This document shows positions 44,284 through 52,785 of a stretch of 64,000 bases of DNA, piece by piece. The stretch comes from Anabaena sphaerica FACHB-251 (GTDB lineage Bacteria > Cyanobacteriota > Cyanobacteriia > Cyanobacteriales > Nostocaceae). The translations under genes and the position numbers were made by a program. The notes below the pieces were generated by a model. The model saw only the letters and a program-made list of their open reading frames with translations, was not told the origin of the DNA and made no database searches. The DNA lies in assembly GCF_014696825.1 (NCBI RefSeq), contig NZ_JACJQU010000001.1, forward strand, positions 124,001 to 188,000, written 5' to 3'. Position 1 is the first letter of the stretch, and the number at the start of each line of letters is the position of its first letter.

Positions 44284-45354
44284 TTAGCTAACAGGAATAG
44301 GCTCACCGCTAGACATAATAACTGGGAAATTATGGACATTAGGAGCGTGCATTGCTTGAATACCAATATTAGCTCGATTGAGTATATCCGCATTCGTTCT
44401 AATTACTGCACCTTGGCTATCTAAAATTGAATGATTGAAGTTGAAACCATTCAAATTAAAGGACATACTCACTACCCCGGCTGCGGCAAACCAAATACCA
44501 ATGCTTGGTAATGCAGCTTGTAAAAAATGAAAGGAGCGGTGATTTCGACTTGCAAACCAAGGAATCAACAAGCGACCTAAATAACCATAATGTCCCGCTA
44601 AATAGCTATAGGTTACGTGACGTTGACCTAACTTATATCCAGCATTGGGAGGTTCATTTTCGTCCGTTGTTCGCAGTAAGGTAGATGTTACTAACGAACC
44701 ATGTAAGGAACTTAATAATGCACCACCAAATACTCCTGTAACTCCCAACATATGGAAGGGGTGCATCAAAATATTATGGTCTCCTTGGAATGCCAACATA
44801 AAGTGAAATGTACCTGCTATCCCAAGGGGTAAACCGTCAGCAAAGCTACCTTGACCAATTGGGTAAACTAGCAATACTGATGTAGCTGCTATGACTGGTG
44901 CAGAATAAGCAATGGAAATCCAAGGACGCATACCCAAACGGTAACTTAACTCCCATAATTGACCTAAATAGCACCAAATCCCAATCAAAAAATGCAGCAC
45001 TATTAGTTGATATGGTCCCCCGTTGTAAAGCCATTCATCAATGGAAGCTGCTTCCCAAATTGGGTAAAAATGCAGACCAATTGCAGCAGAAGTTGGAACT
45101 ACTGCGGCTGTAATGATATTGTTACCATCCATGAGAGAACCTCGAATTGGCTCTCTAATTCCCTCCATATCTACCGCTGGTGCAGCGATAAAAGCAATTA
45201 CAAAACAAGTGGTGGCAGCTAATAGAGTGGGAATCATTAAAACGCCAAACCAGCCTATATATAGACGATTTTCTGTGCTAGTTATCCAAGCGCAAAAACG
45301 ATCCCATAGTTCAAAGAAATCGAATTCTTCTCGACGTGGAGCAATGATAGTCAT
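44284..45354 (-). CDS. psbA: Rogue D1 protein of photosystem II
   Basis: A 356-residue D1 homologue with the five-helix core and most chlorophyll and quinone-region residues, but changed at functional sites (standard D1 numbers): Glu189 to Asp, Glu333 to Ala, Asp342 to Ile, Ala344 to Ser with an 8-residue tail in place of a processed end, Arg129 to Gln, Gln130 to Leu, Ser264 to Ala. Tyr161, Asp170, His190, His198, His215, His272, His332 and His337 remain. With three Mn-cluster positions lost, water oxidation is not expected. In other cyanobacteria such rogue or sentinel D1 forms replace D1 to silence photosystem II, often in the dark or in low oxygen. Chlorophyll f synthase is less likely. 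Confidence 0.9.
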   Translation of the reverse strand: MTIIAPRREEFDFFELWDRFCAWITSTENRLYIGWFGVLMIPTLLAATTCFVIAFIAAPAVDMEGIREPIRGSLMDGNNIITAAVVPTSAAIGLHFYPIWEAASIDEWLYNGGPYQLIVLHFLIGIWCYLGQLWELSYRLGMRPWISIAYSAPVIAATSVLLVYPIGQGSFADGLPLGIAGTFHFMLAFQGDHNILMHPFHMLGVTGVFGGALLSSLHGSLVTSTLLRTTDENEPPNAGYKLGQRHVTYSYLAGHYGYLGRLLIPWFASRNHRSFHFLQAALPSIGIWFAAAGVVSMSFNLNGFNFNHSILDSQGAVIRTNADILNRANIGIQAMHAPNVHNFPVIMSSGEPIPVS

Positions 45355-45769
45355 TGTCTACACCTCATTTTTTGAAGATGATGATGAAAATTGATTCAAA
45401 ATTGTGTAATACCAATTCAAAATTCAAAATTCAAAAACTTCAGAATTTTTCTGATTATCTTTATTCTAAGAAAAGTCGTAAGTAGAGTTACTATTTGTCA
45501 AATATCTTTGCAATTCTCAAGTAAGTATTTATTGGCTAGTTATTAGACCTCTGGTGAAAAAGGTGTAGGGACAATTCATGAATTGTCCCTACAAGGGTTT
45601 CAGGTTATGCACATTTAATTACCATCTGATGTCTATTAGCTATTAGTTTGCGTACACATCTAGCGGGCAAGATGCCCACACCACAAGAGTTTTATTATTC
45701 AAGTTTGTACCTCATTTGAATGGAATATGCTGCAAGACTTACGCAATAAACACAATTTATCCATATTTC
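45355..45769. other. Intergenic region upstream of psbA with a MITE copy
   Basis: It separates psbA from recN, both on the minus strand, so the psbA promoter must lie here. The first 180 bases are AT-rich. No clear -35/-10 pair stands out. The family A element copy at 45544-45635 and a family B half-site (ACTTACGCAA near 45730) are present. No gene is visible. Confidence 0.5.
45544..45635. mobile_element. MITE-like element, family A, divergent copy (92 bp)
   Basis: It shares the ends (TAGACCTCTGG and CATCTGATGTCTA) and the CTACAAGGGTTTCA and GCACATTTAATTACC segments with 16442-16532, but carries a different inner palindrome (TAGGGACAATTCATGAATTG and complement). Its arms are older or belong to a sister subfamily. 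Confidence 0.65.
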
Positions 45770-47509
45770 CTATTCCCTGGTGTAACTTTGTTCTTGACGA
45801 CGGTGGTTAGCAGCTTGTAATAATAAAGATTCGGCAAATGCGATCGCTTGATTTGCAGATTTTCCACCTGCCAACTGTGCTAATTCTTCTCTGCGGGTAC
45901 TTAAATTATCCAAACAGGTAACTCTCACAACTGTCCGCTGTTCAGCATTACCATTTTTATTAATCACCTGTTTATCCACCCGAAAATGTCGATCTGCCAT
46001 TGCTGCTATTAACGGTTGGTGAGTTACACATAATACTTGCTGATTTTGACTCAGTTGGTGTAATTTTTCAGCAATAGCTTGGGCAACTCTTCCAGAAACA
46101 CCCACATCAATTTCATCAAATATCATTGTTTCTGCGCCATCATCTTGATTAAAACAAGCTTTTAAAGCTAGTAAAAATCGGCTCATTTCCCCACCGGAGG
46201 CAATTTCTGTTAACGGTTGTATTGGTTCACCGGGGTTAGGACTAAACATAAAGGTAATTTTATCTGCACCCATAGCCGTTGGGGAACTAGGCGCAATTTC
46301 AACTTGAAATTTTACCTTTTCCATTGCTAAAGGTTTGAGTTCAGCCAATAAATGAGATTCTAAATTAGCCGCAGTTTGACGACGCAGTTGGGTCAATTGT
46401 TGATTAACTTGATTGAGATATTGTAAACAAACTTGTTCTTGTTGTTCTAAAGTCTCAATTGATTGTTCATGGTTATTAAGTTCTGCTAACTCTATTTGGA
46501 TGCGTTCAAAATAAGCGATCGCCTCTCCCAAATTTGGACCATATTTGCGACAAATTTGTTTTAATTCCCGAATCCGTTCCTCAACTTCCTCCAACCGCTG
46601 CGGGTCAGCTTCTAAACTTTCCCCATAAATGCTAATTTGTCTGCCTACTTCCATCACTGCTGCTACTGCATCTCTCACCAATTCCAACATCGGTTGCATT
46701 CGAGAATCAAACTCGACAATATGATTTAAGATTGTTTCACTGTCTCCCAATAAATCAGCAGCAGTAGGAGTTTCATCTTCATTTTGATATAAAGCTTGAT
46801 AAACTTTGTAACTCATTTGTTGTAAATCAACAACATGATTGAGGCGTTGCATTTCCTGAGTTAATTGTTCCATTTCTTGCGGATCATCGAGATTCGCTGC
46901 ACTCAATTCTTGAACTTGATAGGTGAGTAAATCGAGTTGTTGTAAACGTTCCCGTTCCGAAGTGCGCCGTTTTTCTAAAGTTTGGTGTGCTTGTTGATAT
47001 GCACTAAAAGCAACAGCCACCTTTTGGCGTTGTTGAATTAAAGAATCACCACCGTATACATCTAACCAATCGCGGACTTGTGCAGATTGTCCCACTTGTA
47101 CAGTTTGCCCTTGGGCGGTAATTTCTACCAAGCGATCGCGCAAATTTCCCATAATTTGCCGATTTACCAACACCCCATTTATCCGCGATCTACTGCGAAT
47201 ATTACTGGTAGTAACGGCAATTTCTCGACTAATAACTACAGCATTATCATCAATTAAATCAATTTCCTGTTCATTCAACCAAGCAGCCAGGAAAGGATTG
47301 ATACTAAAAGTCCCTTCTACCAAAGCGCGACTAGTCCCCGTCCGAATCACACGACTAGAAACTTTACCACCTAAAACCGCATCAATCGCATCTAAAATAA
47401 TCGACTTTCCCGCGCCGGTTTCCCCTGTCAACACATTTAAACCAGCGCCAAAATCCAACTCTAGTTGGTCAATAAGGGCAAAATTCTCAATTCTGAGGCA
47501 CAGCAACAT
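45770..47509 (-). CDS. recN: DNA repair ATPase RecN
   Basis: A 579-residue SMC-like protein for double-strand break repair. It opens MLLCLRIENFALIDQLELDFGAGLNVLTGETGAGKS, with Walker A GETGAGKS (about 29-36). A long coiled coil (about 155-380) is followed by signature ASGGEMSRFLLALK (about 452-465) and Walker B TMIFDEIDVGVSG (about 479-491). CVTHQPLIAAMADRHF supplies the switch His. Length fits the family, and the gene looks intact. It is not in an obvious operon. Confidence 0.95.
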   Translation of the reverse strand: MLLCLRIENFALIDQLELDFGAGLNVLTGETGAGKSIILDAIDAVLGGKVSSRVIRTGTSRALVEGTFSINPFLAAWLNEQEIDLIDDNAVVISREIAVTTSNIRSRSRINGVLVNRQIMGNLRDRLVEITAQGQTVQVGQSAQVRDWLDVYGGDSLIQQRQKVAVAFSAYQQAHQTLEKRRTSERERLQQLDLLTYQVQELSAANLDDPQEMEQLTQEMQRLNHVVDLQQMSYKVYQALYQNEDETPTAADLLGDSETILNHIVEFDSRMQPMLELVRDAVAAVMEVGRQISIYGESLEADPQRLEEVEERIRELKQICRKYGPNLGEAIAYFERIQIELAELNNHEQSIETLEQQEQVCLQYLNQVNQQLTQLRRQTAANLESHLLAELKPLAMEKVKFQVEIAPSSPTAMGADKITFMFSPNPGEPIQPLTEIASGGEMSRFLLALKACFNQDDGAETMIFDEIDVGVSGRVAQAIAEKLHQLSQNQQVLCVTHQPLIAAMADRHFRVDKQVINKNGNAEQRTVVRVTCLDNLSTRREELAQLAGGKSANQAIAFAESLLLQAANHRRQEQSYTRE

Positions 47510-47795
47510 CAGGCTACAATCTCCGTGAGGGCAAATGCCGGATACTTATCAATTTTATCTCTATTCAGCAGGTAATGTATAGATGGTTATTTTTTTGTAA
47601 CGGATTTTACTAAAGCTTGTCAGAATCAGGATTCAGACAATTACAACCCCAAAGTCCTACCAACAAATCCTGCAACATCAAAGTAACGAGTATTCAGTTT
47701 AATATTTTAAAACCGTCTTTAAGCCATTTTCAGCCGGTGCAGATTCTAAAATATGAGACTGAAAACTTACATTATTTATACCACCATGCAAAGCC

Positions 47796-47950
47796 TCATT
47801 TAAGAAAATTAACACCCTGTTCTCGAATGGCTTGTAAAGTTGGAGTGTCAGTAGCATTGACAGTCATCGGCCGCAAACCATCAGTCACAAAAATAACTGC
47901 ATTGTGTGGCTGAATTTGTCCAGCAAATACCTGAAACCCAGCGATAACCT
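47796..47950 (-). pseudogene. Fragment of an alkaline phosphatase / type I phosphodiesterase family gene
   Basis: The minus strand reads VIAGFQVFAGQIQPHNAVIF, then VTDGLRPMTVNATDTPTLQA, then IREQGVNFLK and a stop. The FVTDGLRP...DTPTL...IRE.GVNF pattern is the start of the catalytic domain of type I phosphodiesterase / nucleotide pyrophosphatase proteins, where the Asp binds metal. The metal-binding Thr region and everything beyond are missing, so this is a short 5' remnant with no function expected. Confidence 0.7.
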
Positions 47951-47956
47951 TGTATT

Positions 47957-47999
47957 AAAATCTTCATAATTTTGTGGTTTTTTCGGTTATGAAGATTTT
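47957..47999. repeat. Perfect 13-bp inverted repeat
   Basis: AAAATCTTCATAA (47957-47969) is repeated in inverse as TTATGAAGATTTT (47987-47999) around a 17-base loop. It could be a weak terminator for a former gene or the end of a small element. No other copy is seen here. Confidence 0.6.
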
Positions 48000-48169
48000 A
48001 CAACTGGTTGCATTAAATAGCACTTGAAGTTGTCAATACTTAATCCTATATACATACTTACTCACAAATCAGAACTATAATGTGAAGAATTATTTCTAGA
48101 ACTGCTGATTTGGCAATTGATAGAGATAATTTCTTTATTTTGATGCTGTGGATGCCCAAAGATTTGAAT

Positions 48170-49132
48170 ATGTTTGTCAATACCAAAATAAATTTCTCGT
48201 GTTTACCTGCTGTTACTAAGTCGAAGATATATAGAAATGTTGCGCCTGTGATATTCGGTTTGATATTACCAGCTTTAATGCCTGGTGTTGCAGGGGCAGA
48301 GACTGTGATGCAAAAAGTAGCCCGGACAGGAGTATTAACTGCTGGTACGAGTAGAGATGCTTTACCCTTTGCCTATGCTGACAGTCAAGGAAAATTTACT
48401 GGTTATTCTGTGGATATGCTGACTTTGATTCAGAAGCAGTTAGAGAAAGAATTAGGCAAAAAAATCAAACTGAAATTAGTTGGAGTGACACCAGCAGAAC
48501 GCATTTCCAAGATAATTAACCGAGAAGTTGATATTGTCTGTGATGCTAGTAGCTTTACTTGGCAGCGAGATAAAAAGGTTGATTTTTCGGTTAGCTATGG
48601 TGTAACAGGTACACAAATATTAATTAAAAAGGATAGTAATTTAGGTTCGCCTGAATCTCTCATTGACAAGCGTGTGGGTGTGATGGCTGGAACTACCAAC
48701 GAACAAGCAATCAAGCATATACAACCCCAAGCCAAGCTTGTATATTTGAAAACTAGACCAGAAGGATTTGCTGCTTTGGAAGAAGGGAAAATTGACGCTT
48801 TTGCATCGGATAGCATTCTTTTAGAGGGATGGTTGCAAACAGCAAAAAATCAAGATAGTTTTGCTATTGTTCCCCCTCGTCCCTATTCACGAGAAGGAAT
48901 TGCTTGCATGGTTCCTGAGAATAACTCTAAATTCCTCGACTCAGTAAATTATTCCCTCGTCAAGTTTATGCAAGGATTGGTCAACGATAACCCCAAATAT
49001 GTGGCAATTTTTGACCGTTGGTTTGGTTTTCAAGGTGCTGTATATCTCAATCAGGACTTACGCGATTTAGCTGTGGAAACTATGCAATTGATGATAGAGT
49101 TTCACGAAGAGATTCCCCAGAAAGATTTGTAA
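48170..49132 (+). CDS. Periplasmic amino-acid-type solute-binding protein (family 3)
   Basis: A protein of about 320 residues. The frame is open from a TTG at 48110, and the ATG at 48170 (MFVNTKINF) is my choice although no strong ribosome site precedes it. A signal peptide covers roughly residues 15-45 (VAPVIFGLILPALMPGVAGAE). The mature part begins TVMQKVARTGVLTAGTSRDALPFAYADSQGKFTGYSVDM, the standard opening of SBP family 3, with later DIVCDASSFTWQRDKKVDFS. These proteins deliver polar amino acids to ABC importers. No permease or ATPase gene adjoins. The substrate is unknown. Confidence 0.88.
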   Translation: MFVNTKINFSCLPAVTKSKIYRNVAPVIFGLILPALMPGVAGAETVMQKVARTGVLTAGTSRDALPFAYADSQGKFTGYSVDMLTLIQKQLEKELGKKIKLKLVGVTPAERISKIINREVDIVCDASSFTWQRDKKVDFSVSYGVTGTQILIKKDSNLGSPESLIDKRVGVMAGTTNEQAIKHIQPQAKLVYLKTRPEGFAALEEGKIDAFASDSILLEGWLQTAKNQDSFAIVPPRPYSREGIACMVPENNSKFLDSVNYSLVKFMQGLVNDNPKYVAIFDRWFGFQGAVYLNQDLRDLAVETMQLMIEFHEEIPQKDL

Positions 49133-49146
49133 GCTGTAGTTATTAG

Positions 49147-50223
49147 TTAACAAACAGTCTGACGATTCTTTTCAGCATTGATGGGTTTAATTAAGTAAAG
49201 TTTCAACATATACCAAACGATGTTTTTCATCAAAGGTATTTTTTGGAAGAACTTCACAATTCCCAATTCTTTGCTGTTCTTGAGTTCAATTAATTTCTGG
49301 TTATTGATTGCACACTGTTCCAAATACCAGAAAAAGTAGGGGTGATCTGTATTTAAGATAGTGGGAAAAGCCCTCGCTGCGGTTTTGTTGGTTTCTGTAA
49401 TTACCTGATTATTGTATTTACGGGGATGAATTCCTAAAATTTCATAGAAATTCGCCCGTTCAAATACCGTCATTGTATGGGTAACAAACACAGTTAATAA
49501 GAAGAAACGCACCCATAACCGTGCTTTCCAATTATTCCATAACTGGGGTTGAGAACGTAACAAAGCCTTGAAAAAATCCCCGTGTCTATTCTCATCCTGA
49601 CACCAGCTTTCAAACTTCCTAAATAGAGGATAAAACTGGAATTCTGGATTTTGTGCCATGTGACGATATACTAAAATATAACGCCAGTAGCCAATTTTCT
49701 CCGATAGGTAAACTGTGTAAATAACCCACTCTGGAGGAAAGAAAGTATAGGTACGATTTTTAGTGAGATAACTTAAGTCAAGGGAAAGATTAAAATCTGC
49801 CATTGACTTATTCAAAAAACCCGCATGACGCGCTTCATCTCTTGCTAGATATTCAAACGCTTCAGACAACAAGGGGTTACTATCTTTAATACGACGGGAC
49901 AACTCTTTAAACAGCAGAAACCCCGAAAATTCAGAAGTGCAAGAACGTTCTAAAAAGTCAATAAAAGCCAGCCGTTTCTCACCCTGAATGTGATCCCAAC
50001 CCTGTTTAAATTCATCATCACGAACAAAGTGATGGCGGTTATAATCAGCCTTAAGTTCATCAACTACAGCCCTGATTTCCGCTTCATGAGCAGAAATATC
50101 CATTTTTGCCACAGCATCGAAATCTGTGGTATAAAACCGGGGTGTTAATAATGTTTCTTGAACAGGTGCTTTGACACCTGGTTTCAACAACTCAACTGGG
50201 GGAGTTTCCAAAGACTTAACCAT
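49147..50223 (-). CDS. acsF: Mg-protoporphyrin IX monomethyl ester oxidative cyclase
   Basis: A 358-residue diiron enzyme that forms the fifth ring of chlorophyll using O2. The ferritin-like iron sites are visible as Glu/His pairs in RDEARHAGFLNKSM (about 127-140) and DENRHGDFFKALL (about 210-222), and the N-terminus (ETLLTPRFYTTDFDAVAKMD) matches cyanobacterial and plant AcsF/CHL27. Cyanobacteria often have two forms. The second (ChlA-II) is made in low oxygen and clustered with a heme oxygenase and hemN. Those partner genes lie about 8 kb away here, which hints that this is the low-oxygen form, but paralogue identity needs comparison. Confidence 0.93.
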   Translation of the reverse strand: MVKSLETPPVELLKPGVKAPVQETLLTPRFYTTDFDAVAKMDISAHEAEIRAVVDELKADYNRHHFVRDDEFKQGWDHIQGEKRLAFIDFLERSCTSEFSGFLLFKELSRRIKDSNPLLSEAFEYLARDEARHAGFLNKSMADFNLSLDLSYLTKNRTYTFFPPEWVIYTVYLSEKIGYWRYILVYRHMAQNPEFQFYPLFRKFESWCQDENRHGDFFKALLRSQPQLWNNWKARLWVRFFLLTVFVTHTMTVFERANFYEILGIHPRKYNNQVITETNKTAARAFPTILNTDHPYFFWYLEQCAINNQKLIELKNSKELGIVKFFQKIPLMKNIVWYMLKLYLIKPINAEKNRQTVC

Positions 50224-50352
50224 GATACTCCTTTTGCTATTTTATGCTTGTAAAATTATCTAAGCATAAATAGTTATTAGTAGTCATCAGTTAAATTATT
50301 GAAAGTAAATTGTACAAAATCATCTGCAATACTTTAGCAATTACCTGAATTT

Positions 50353-51648
50353 TTAGCGGCTGCTTGATGCAGAATTGTCAACAATGCCACCATTATCAAT
50401 TGCATTATAAGTATCATTATTTGCTAAACCCAACCAAGGATCAGAACTAGGAGTTAGAAACAGTTCAGCATAAACTTTTTCATTCAGTTGATTTACATCA
50501 GATGTTTCATTTCCTTGTAAAAACCATTGATGAATTTGCCTATGGAACAGATATTCATTTCTGACTGTATCCAAAGCCATCACTGTTTCAAAATTTCTAA
50601 TTACCCTGGATAAATTATTTTCTGTTGTTGTATTTGGTAATTTTTTAGCCTGAATTAAAGCTATGCTATTGCCATCAAGTTTGGCATCAGCTTGATACAA
50701 TTGAGCTAATCTATTCCAAGTTGCTTGGTCAAGAATTTCTAAGGGATTAGGTGGATTATCTAAAGTCTCTGGTTGAATTGCATTGATAATTGGTCTTTCT
50801 ACTACTGATTTAGAAACTGCTAAAGAACCAGCAACTCTCGCGCTAGGAGGTAAAGTAGAATTATTGGCACGTTCTACTAACTGAGGTGGAGACTGAATAC
50901 CCAATTTTGAGAAATCTGAACGCCATTGATTTTGAATTCCATCAAGCCGACGCAGATGATATTGTTGTAATAAATTTTCGTATTCTCTACCGCTACGTTT
51001 ACTTAAATTTGTTGCTATTATTTCCCCTTGCTTGAGTTGTTTAAGAAAAGCTTTCGGTCCATACAGTCCGGGAATGGCATCAATCGGACGACCAGAACTA
51101 TCTAAAATGTAATGAATGCTATTCCCTGTGATGGTTCTTTCTAACTTGCGTCCGTCACCAAAATCAATGGTTACTTTAGGAACAGGTCGTACTGTTTGCC
51201 AATGCAAGATAAACTTTTCTCTCAATTCTTGAGAAATTTCCGAATTTGGATATAATGCGACTCTAAAAAATCGGCTGTTAGCACAACTGAGGTCTGTATC
51301 TAATCTACCTAACAACCGCAAAGAAAGGATTGGTTTACCACTAACTTTAGCAGCAGCCTTAGCTTTTTCTAAATCCGTGTACCAATACAACTTAGAAGCA
51401 TAACAATCTCGTTGTTGACACAATTCGTCTAAAGCTGTTTTGATTTGTGGTGAGGGTAGTGATGTTAAATCGTTAATATGGGATTTAAGAAAAGTTTGTA
51501 ATCCTGTTGCACCTTGTTGACGTAATCTTGTAGCTTCTTGACTCAGTTTAGATGTGTTTGAATTGGTATCTTGCGTATAACCAGCTTGTGAAAAGACGCA
51601 ACCAGCTAAGATAAAAATAAAGGGGAGTTGCAAATTAGTAAACTTCAT
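50353..51648 (-). CDS. Exported protein with thioredoxin-like segment
   Basis: A 431-residue protein with an N-terminal signal (about 1-24), including FILAGCVF, possibly a lipobox. Residues about 85-200 resemble a thioredoxin-like fold: DLEKAKAAAKVSGKPILSLRL, as in proteins that begin a thioredoxin domain with a W/K..A...A...KPI helix-strand, and later IHYILDSSGRPIDAIPGLYG. The CxxC redox site is missing. Instead there are single Cys residues (DELCQQRDCYA and SCANSRFF). The C-terminal half is helical without recognisable motif. It follows acsF's start by 130 bases on the same strand. The function is unknown. Confidence 0.6.
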   Translation of the reverse strand: MKFTNLQLPFIFILAGCVFSQAGYTQDTNSNTSKLSQEATRLRQQGATGLQTFLKSHINDLTSLPSPQIKTALDELCQQRDCYASKLYWYTDLEKAKAAAKVSGKPILSLRLLGRLDTDLSCANSRFFRVALYPNSEISQELREKFILHWQTVRPVPKVTIDFGDGRKLERTITGNSIHYILDSSGRPIDAIPGLYGPKAFLKQLKQGEIIATNLSKRSGREYENLLQQYHLRRLDGIQNQWRSDFSKLGIQSPPQLVERANNSTLPPSARVAGSLAVSKSVVERPIINAIQPETLDNPPNPLEILDQATWNRLAQLYQADAKLDGNSIALIQAKKLPNTTTENNLSRVIRNFETVMALDTVRNEYLFHRQIHQWFLQGNETSDVNQLNEKVYAELFLTPSSDPWLGLANNDTYNAIDNGGIVDNSASSSR

Positions 51649-51740
51649 ATTTTTGAAGGTAATTTAGTGGAGTGTTACAACTATGCCACTTAATTTTTGA
51701 TATATCTAAGTAAGTGGGCGCTAAAAATTGTCGTTATGAC

Positions 51741-51790
51741 AAGGGAACAGGGAACAGGGAACAGGGAACAGGGAACAGGGAACCGGGAAT
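51741..51790. repeat. GGGAACA heptamer repeat (second tract at 52112-52150)
   Basis: Six tandem GGGAACA copies at 51741-51785 and about five at 52112-52148, each in the same flanking context. Another short tract lies at 63061-63090. They are members of the STRR-like heptamer class. Confidence 0.85.
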
Positions 51791-51958
51791 AGAGAAGAGG
51801 TTTTGGGATATTTTACTTTTTGTTACATATTACTCTTCGAGAAGCCGCTCCGCGTCTACGGTTTTTTTCTGTTCACCTGACTTGCAAATAAGACCCCTCC
51901 CCGCAAGCGAGGAGGGGAATAAGAAGTTTTTCATGTCTCCTGGTGTACGCAGTTCATG

Positions 51959-52073
51959 ATGGCTACTTACTTGCTAATTCTTGTTTTTGCCGATGTTGGT
52001 AGATACTTACCCCGTTCTCTGAATAATTGTCTGTCTATAATCCGTTCATCGTTATTAAAATCAAGAATACGTG
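51959..52073 (-). pseudogene. 3' fragment of an HNH endonuclease gene
   Basis: The minus strand reads RILDFNNDERIIDRQLF, then RERGKYLPTSAKTRISK and a stop. It aligns residue by residue with the last 35 residues of the intact HNH gene at 56979-57419 (RILDFNNDERIIERQLL...GKYPSTAAKGRISK). The HNH domain itself is missing. It is a partial copy about 5 kb from the full gene, with the GGGAACA repeats on both sides. Confidence 0.8.
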
Positions 52074-52298
52074 ATGTTAAGTAAGTGGGCGTTAAAAATT
52101 GTCGTTATGACAAGGGAACAGGGAACAGGGAACAGGGAACAGGGAACGGGGAAGAGGGTTTTGGTGAATTTACTTTTTGTTACATACTTCGGTTTTTTCC
52201 CGCCGACTTACTTACTTCACTAATAACTAATATCTCTTGAGGGACAGATGTATTAATGGCGGTATTTTTTACCTTTTATGGACTTTTAAAACATCCTC

Positions 52299-52456
52299 TT
52301 AGAGGATGTCTGAAAAGTACGCGAAAGGTATATTTTGTCATTCTGAGTGGAGCGAAGCGGAACGAAGAATCTCCATTTTCCATTAATTTGTGAGATGCTT
52401 CACTGCGCTGGCGCTGCGTTCAGCATGACATTTGACACTTCTCAGACATCCTCTTA
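52299..52456. mobile_element. Inverted-repeat element, family D (158 bp)
   Basis: Ends TTAGAGGATGTCTGA and TCAGACATCCTCTTA are inverted repeats. The interior has the TCATTCTGAGTGGAGCGAAG motif and a CGTTCAGCATGAC segment. A second, shorter copy is at 57782-57899. Such elements are common short non-coding repeats in cyanobacterial genomes. Confidence 0.75.
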
Positions 52457-52785
52457 GGTCTGATGCACCAGGTATCTAATCTAAAATATACCCTCAGATA
52501 GATTTTAAAATTAACTAAACTAAGTATGGTTATTTGTTGCCCTACTAGCATAGAAAAGGCTAGATAGCAATCCTATTTGATTTTGGCGAAAGTGTTCTGC
52601 GCTCTGTGCCAAAGACTAAGTACACATAGACCGCTCCTCTTTCCTGCTTCCTATTACCTACTTTCAAGTCATATTCCACGTCACCAGTTGAAAGCTATTT
52701 TCAGCTATTAGCAATCGTTAAAGATATAATATAACTGTATTTAATTAAACTGGTGCATTCACTATTTAGGGGTTCAAAAACCTCA

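Larger units (their letters stand above)
47510..48109. other. Intergenic region with a gene remnant and a stem-loop
   Basis: Apart from the phosphodiesterase remnant (47796-47950, minus) and the inverted repeat at 47957-47999, the region is AT-rich and non-coding. The plus-strand 98-codon frame at 47617-47913 is antisense to the remnant and is not accepted as a gene. Confidence 0.6.
51649..52785. other. Long intergenic region with duplicated repeats, a gene remnant and a MITE
   Basis: A segment beginning AAGTAAGTGGGCG and running through GTCGTTATGACAAGGGAACAGG occurs twice (51710-51850 and 52080-52190), each with GGGAACA heptamers. Between them lies a hairpin CCCCTCC...AGGAGGGG (about 51894-51918) and the HNH remnant (51959-52073). 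A family D element follows (52299-52456). The last 200 bases before the hybrid kinase are AT-rich and presumably hold its promoter. Confidence 0.65.

Noticed and set aside
44284-45354. Chlorophyll f synthase (ChlF)
   Set aside because: Tyr161, Asp170, His332 and His337 are retained, and the 130-131 positions are Leu-Trp, not the Gln-Asp reported for ChlF. No far-red photoacclimation genes are nearby. A rogue D1 fits better.
44898-45394. Several plus-strand reading frames across psbA and its upstream DNA
   Set aside because: They are shadows of the psbA coding strand.
47617-47913. 98-codon plus-strand reading frame
   Set aside because: It is antisense to a phosphodiesterase remnant whose minus-strand translation is clearly protein-like.
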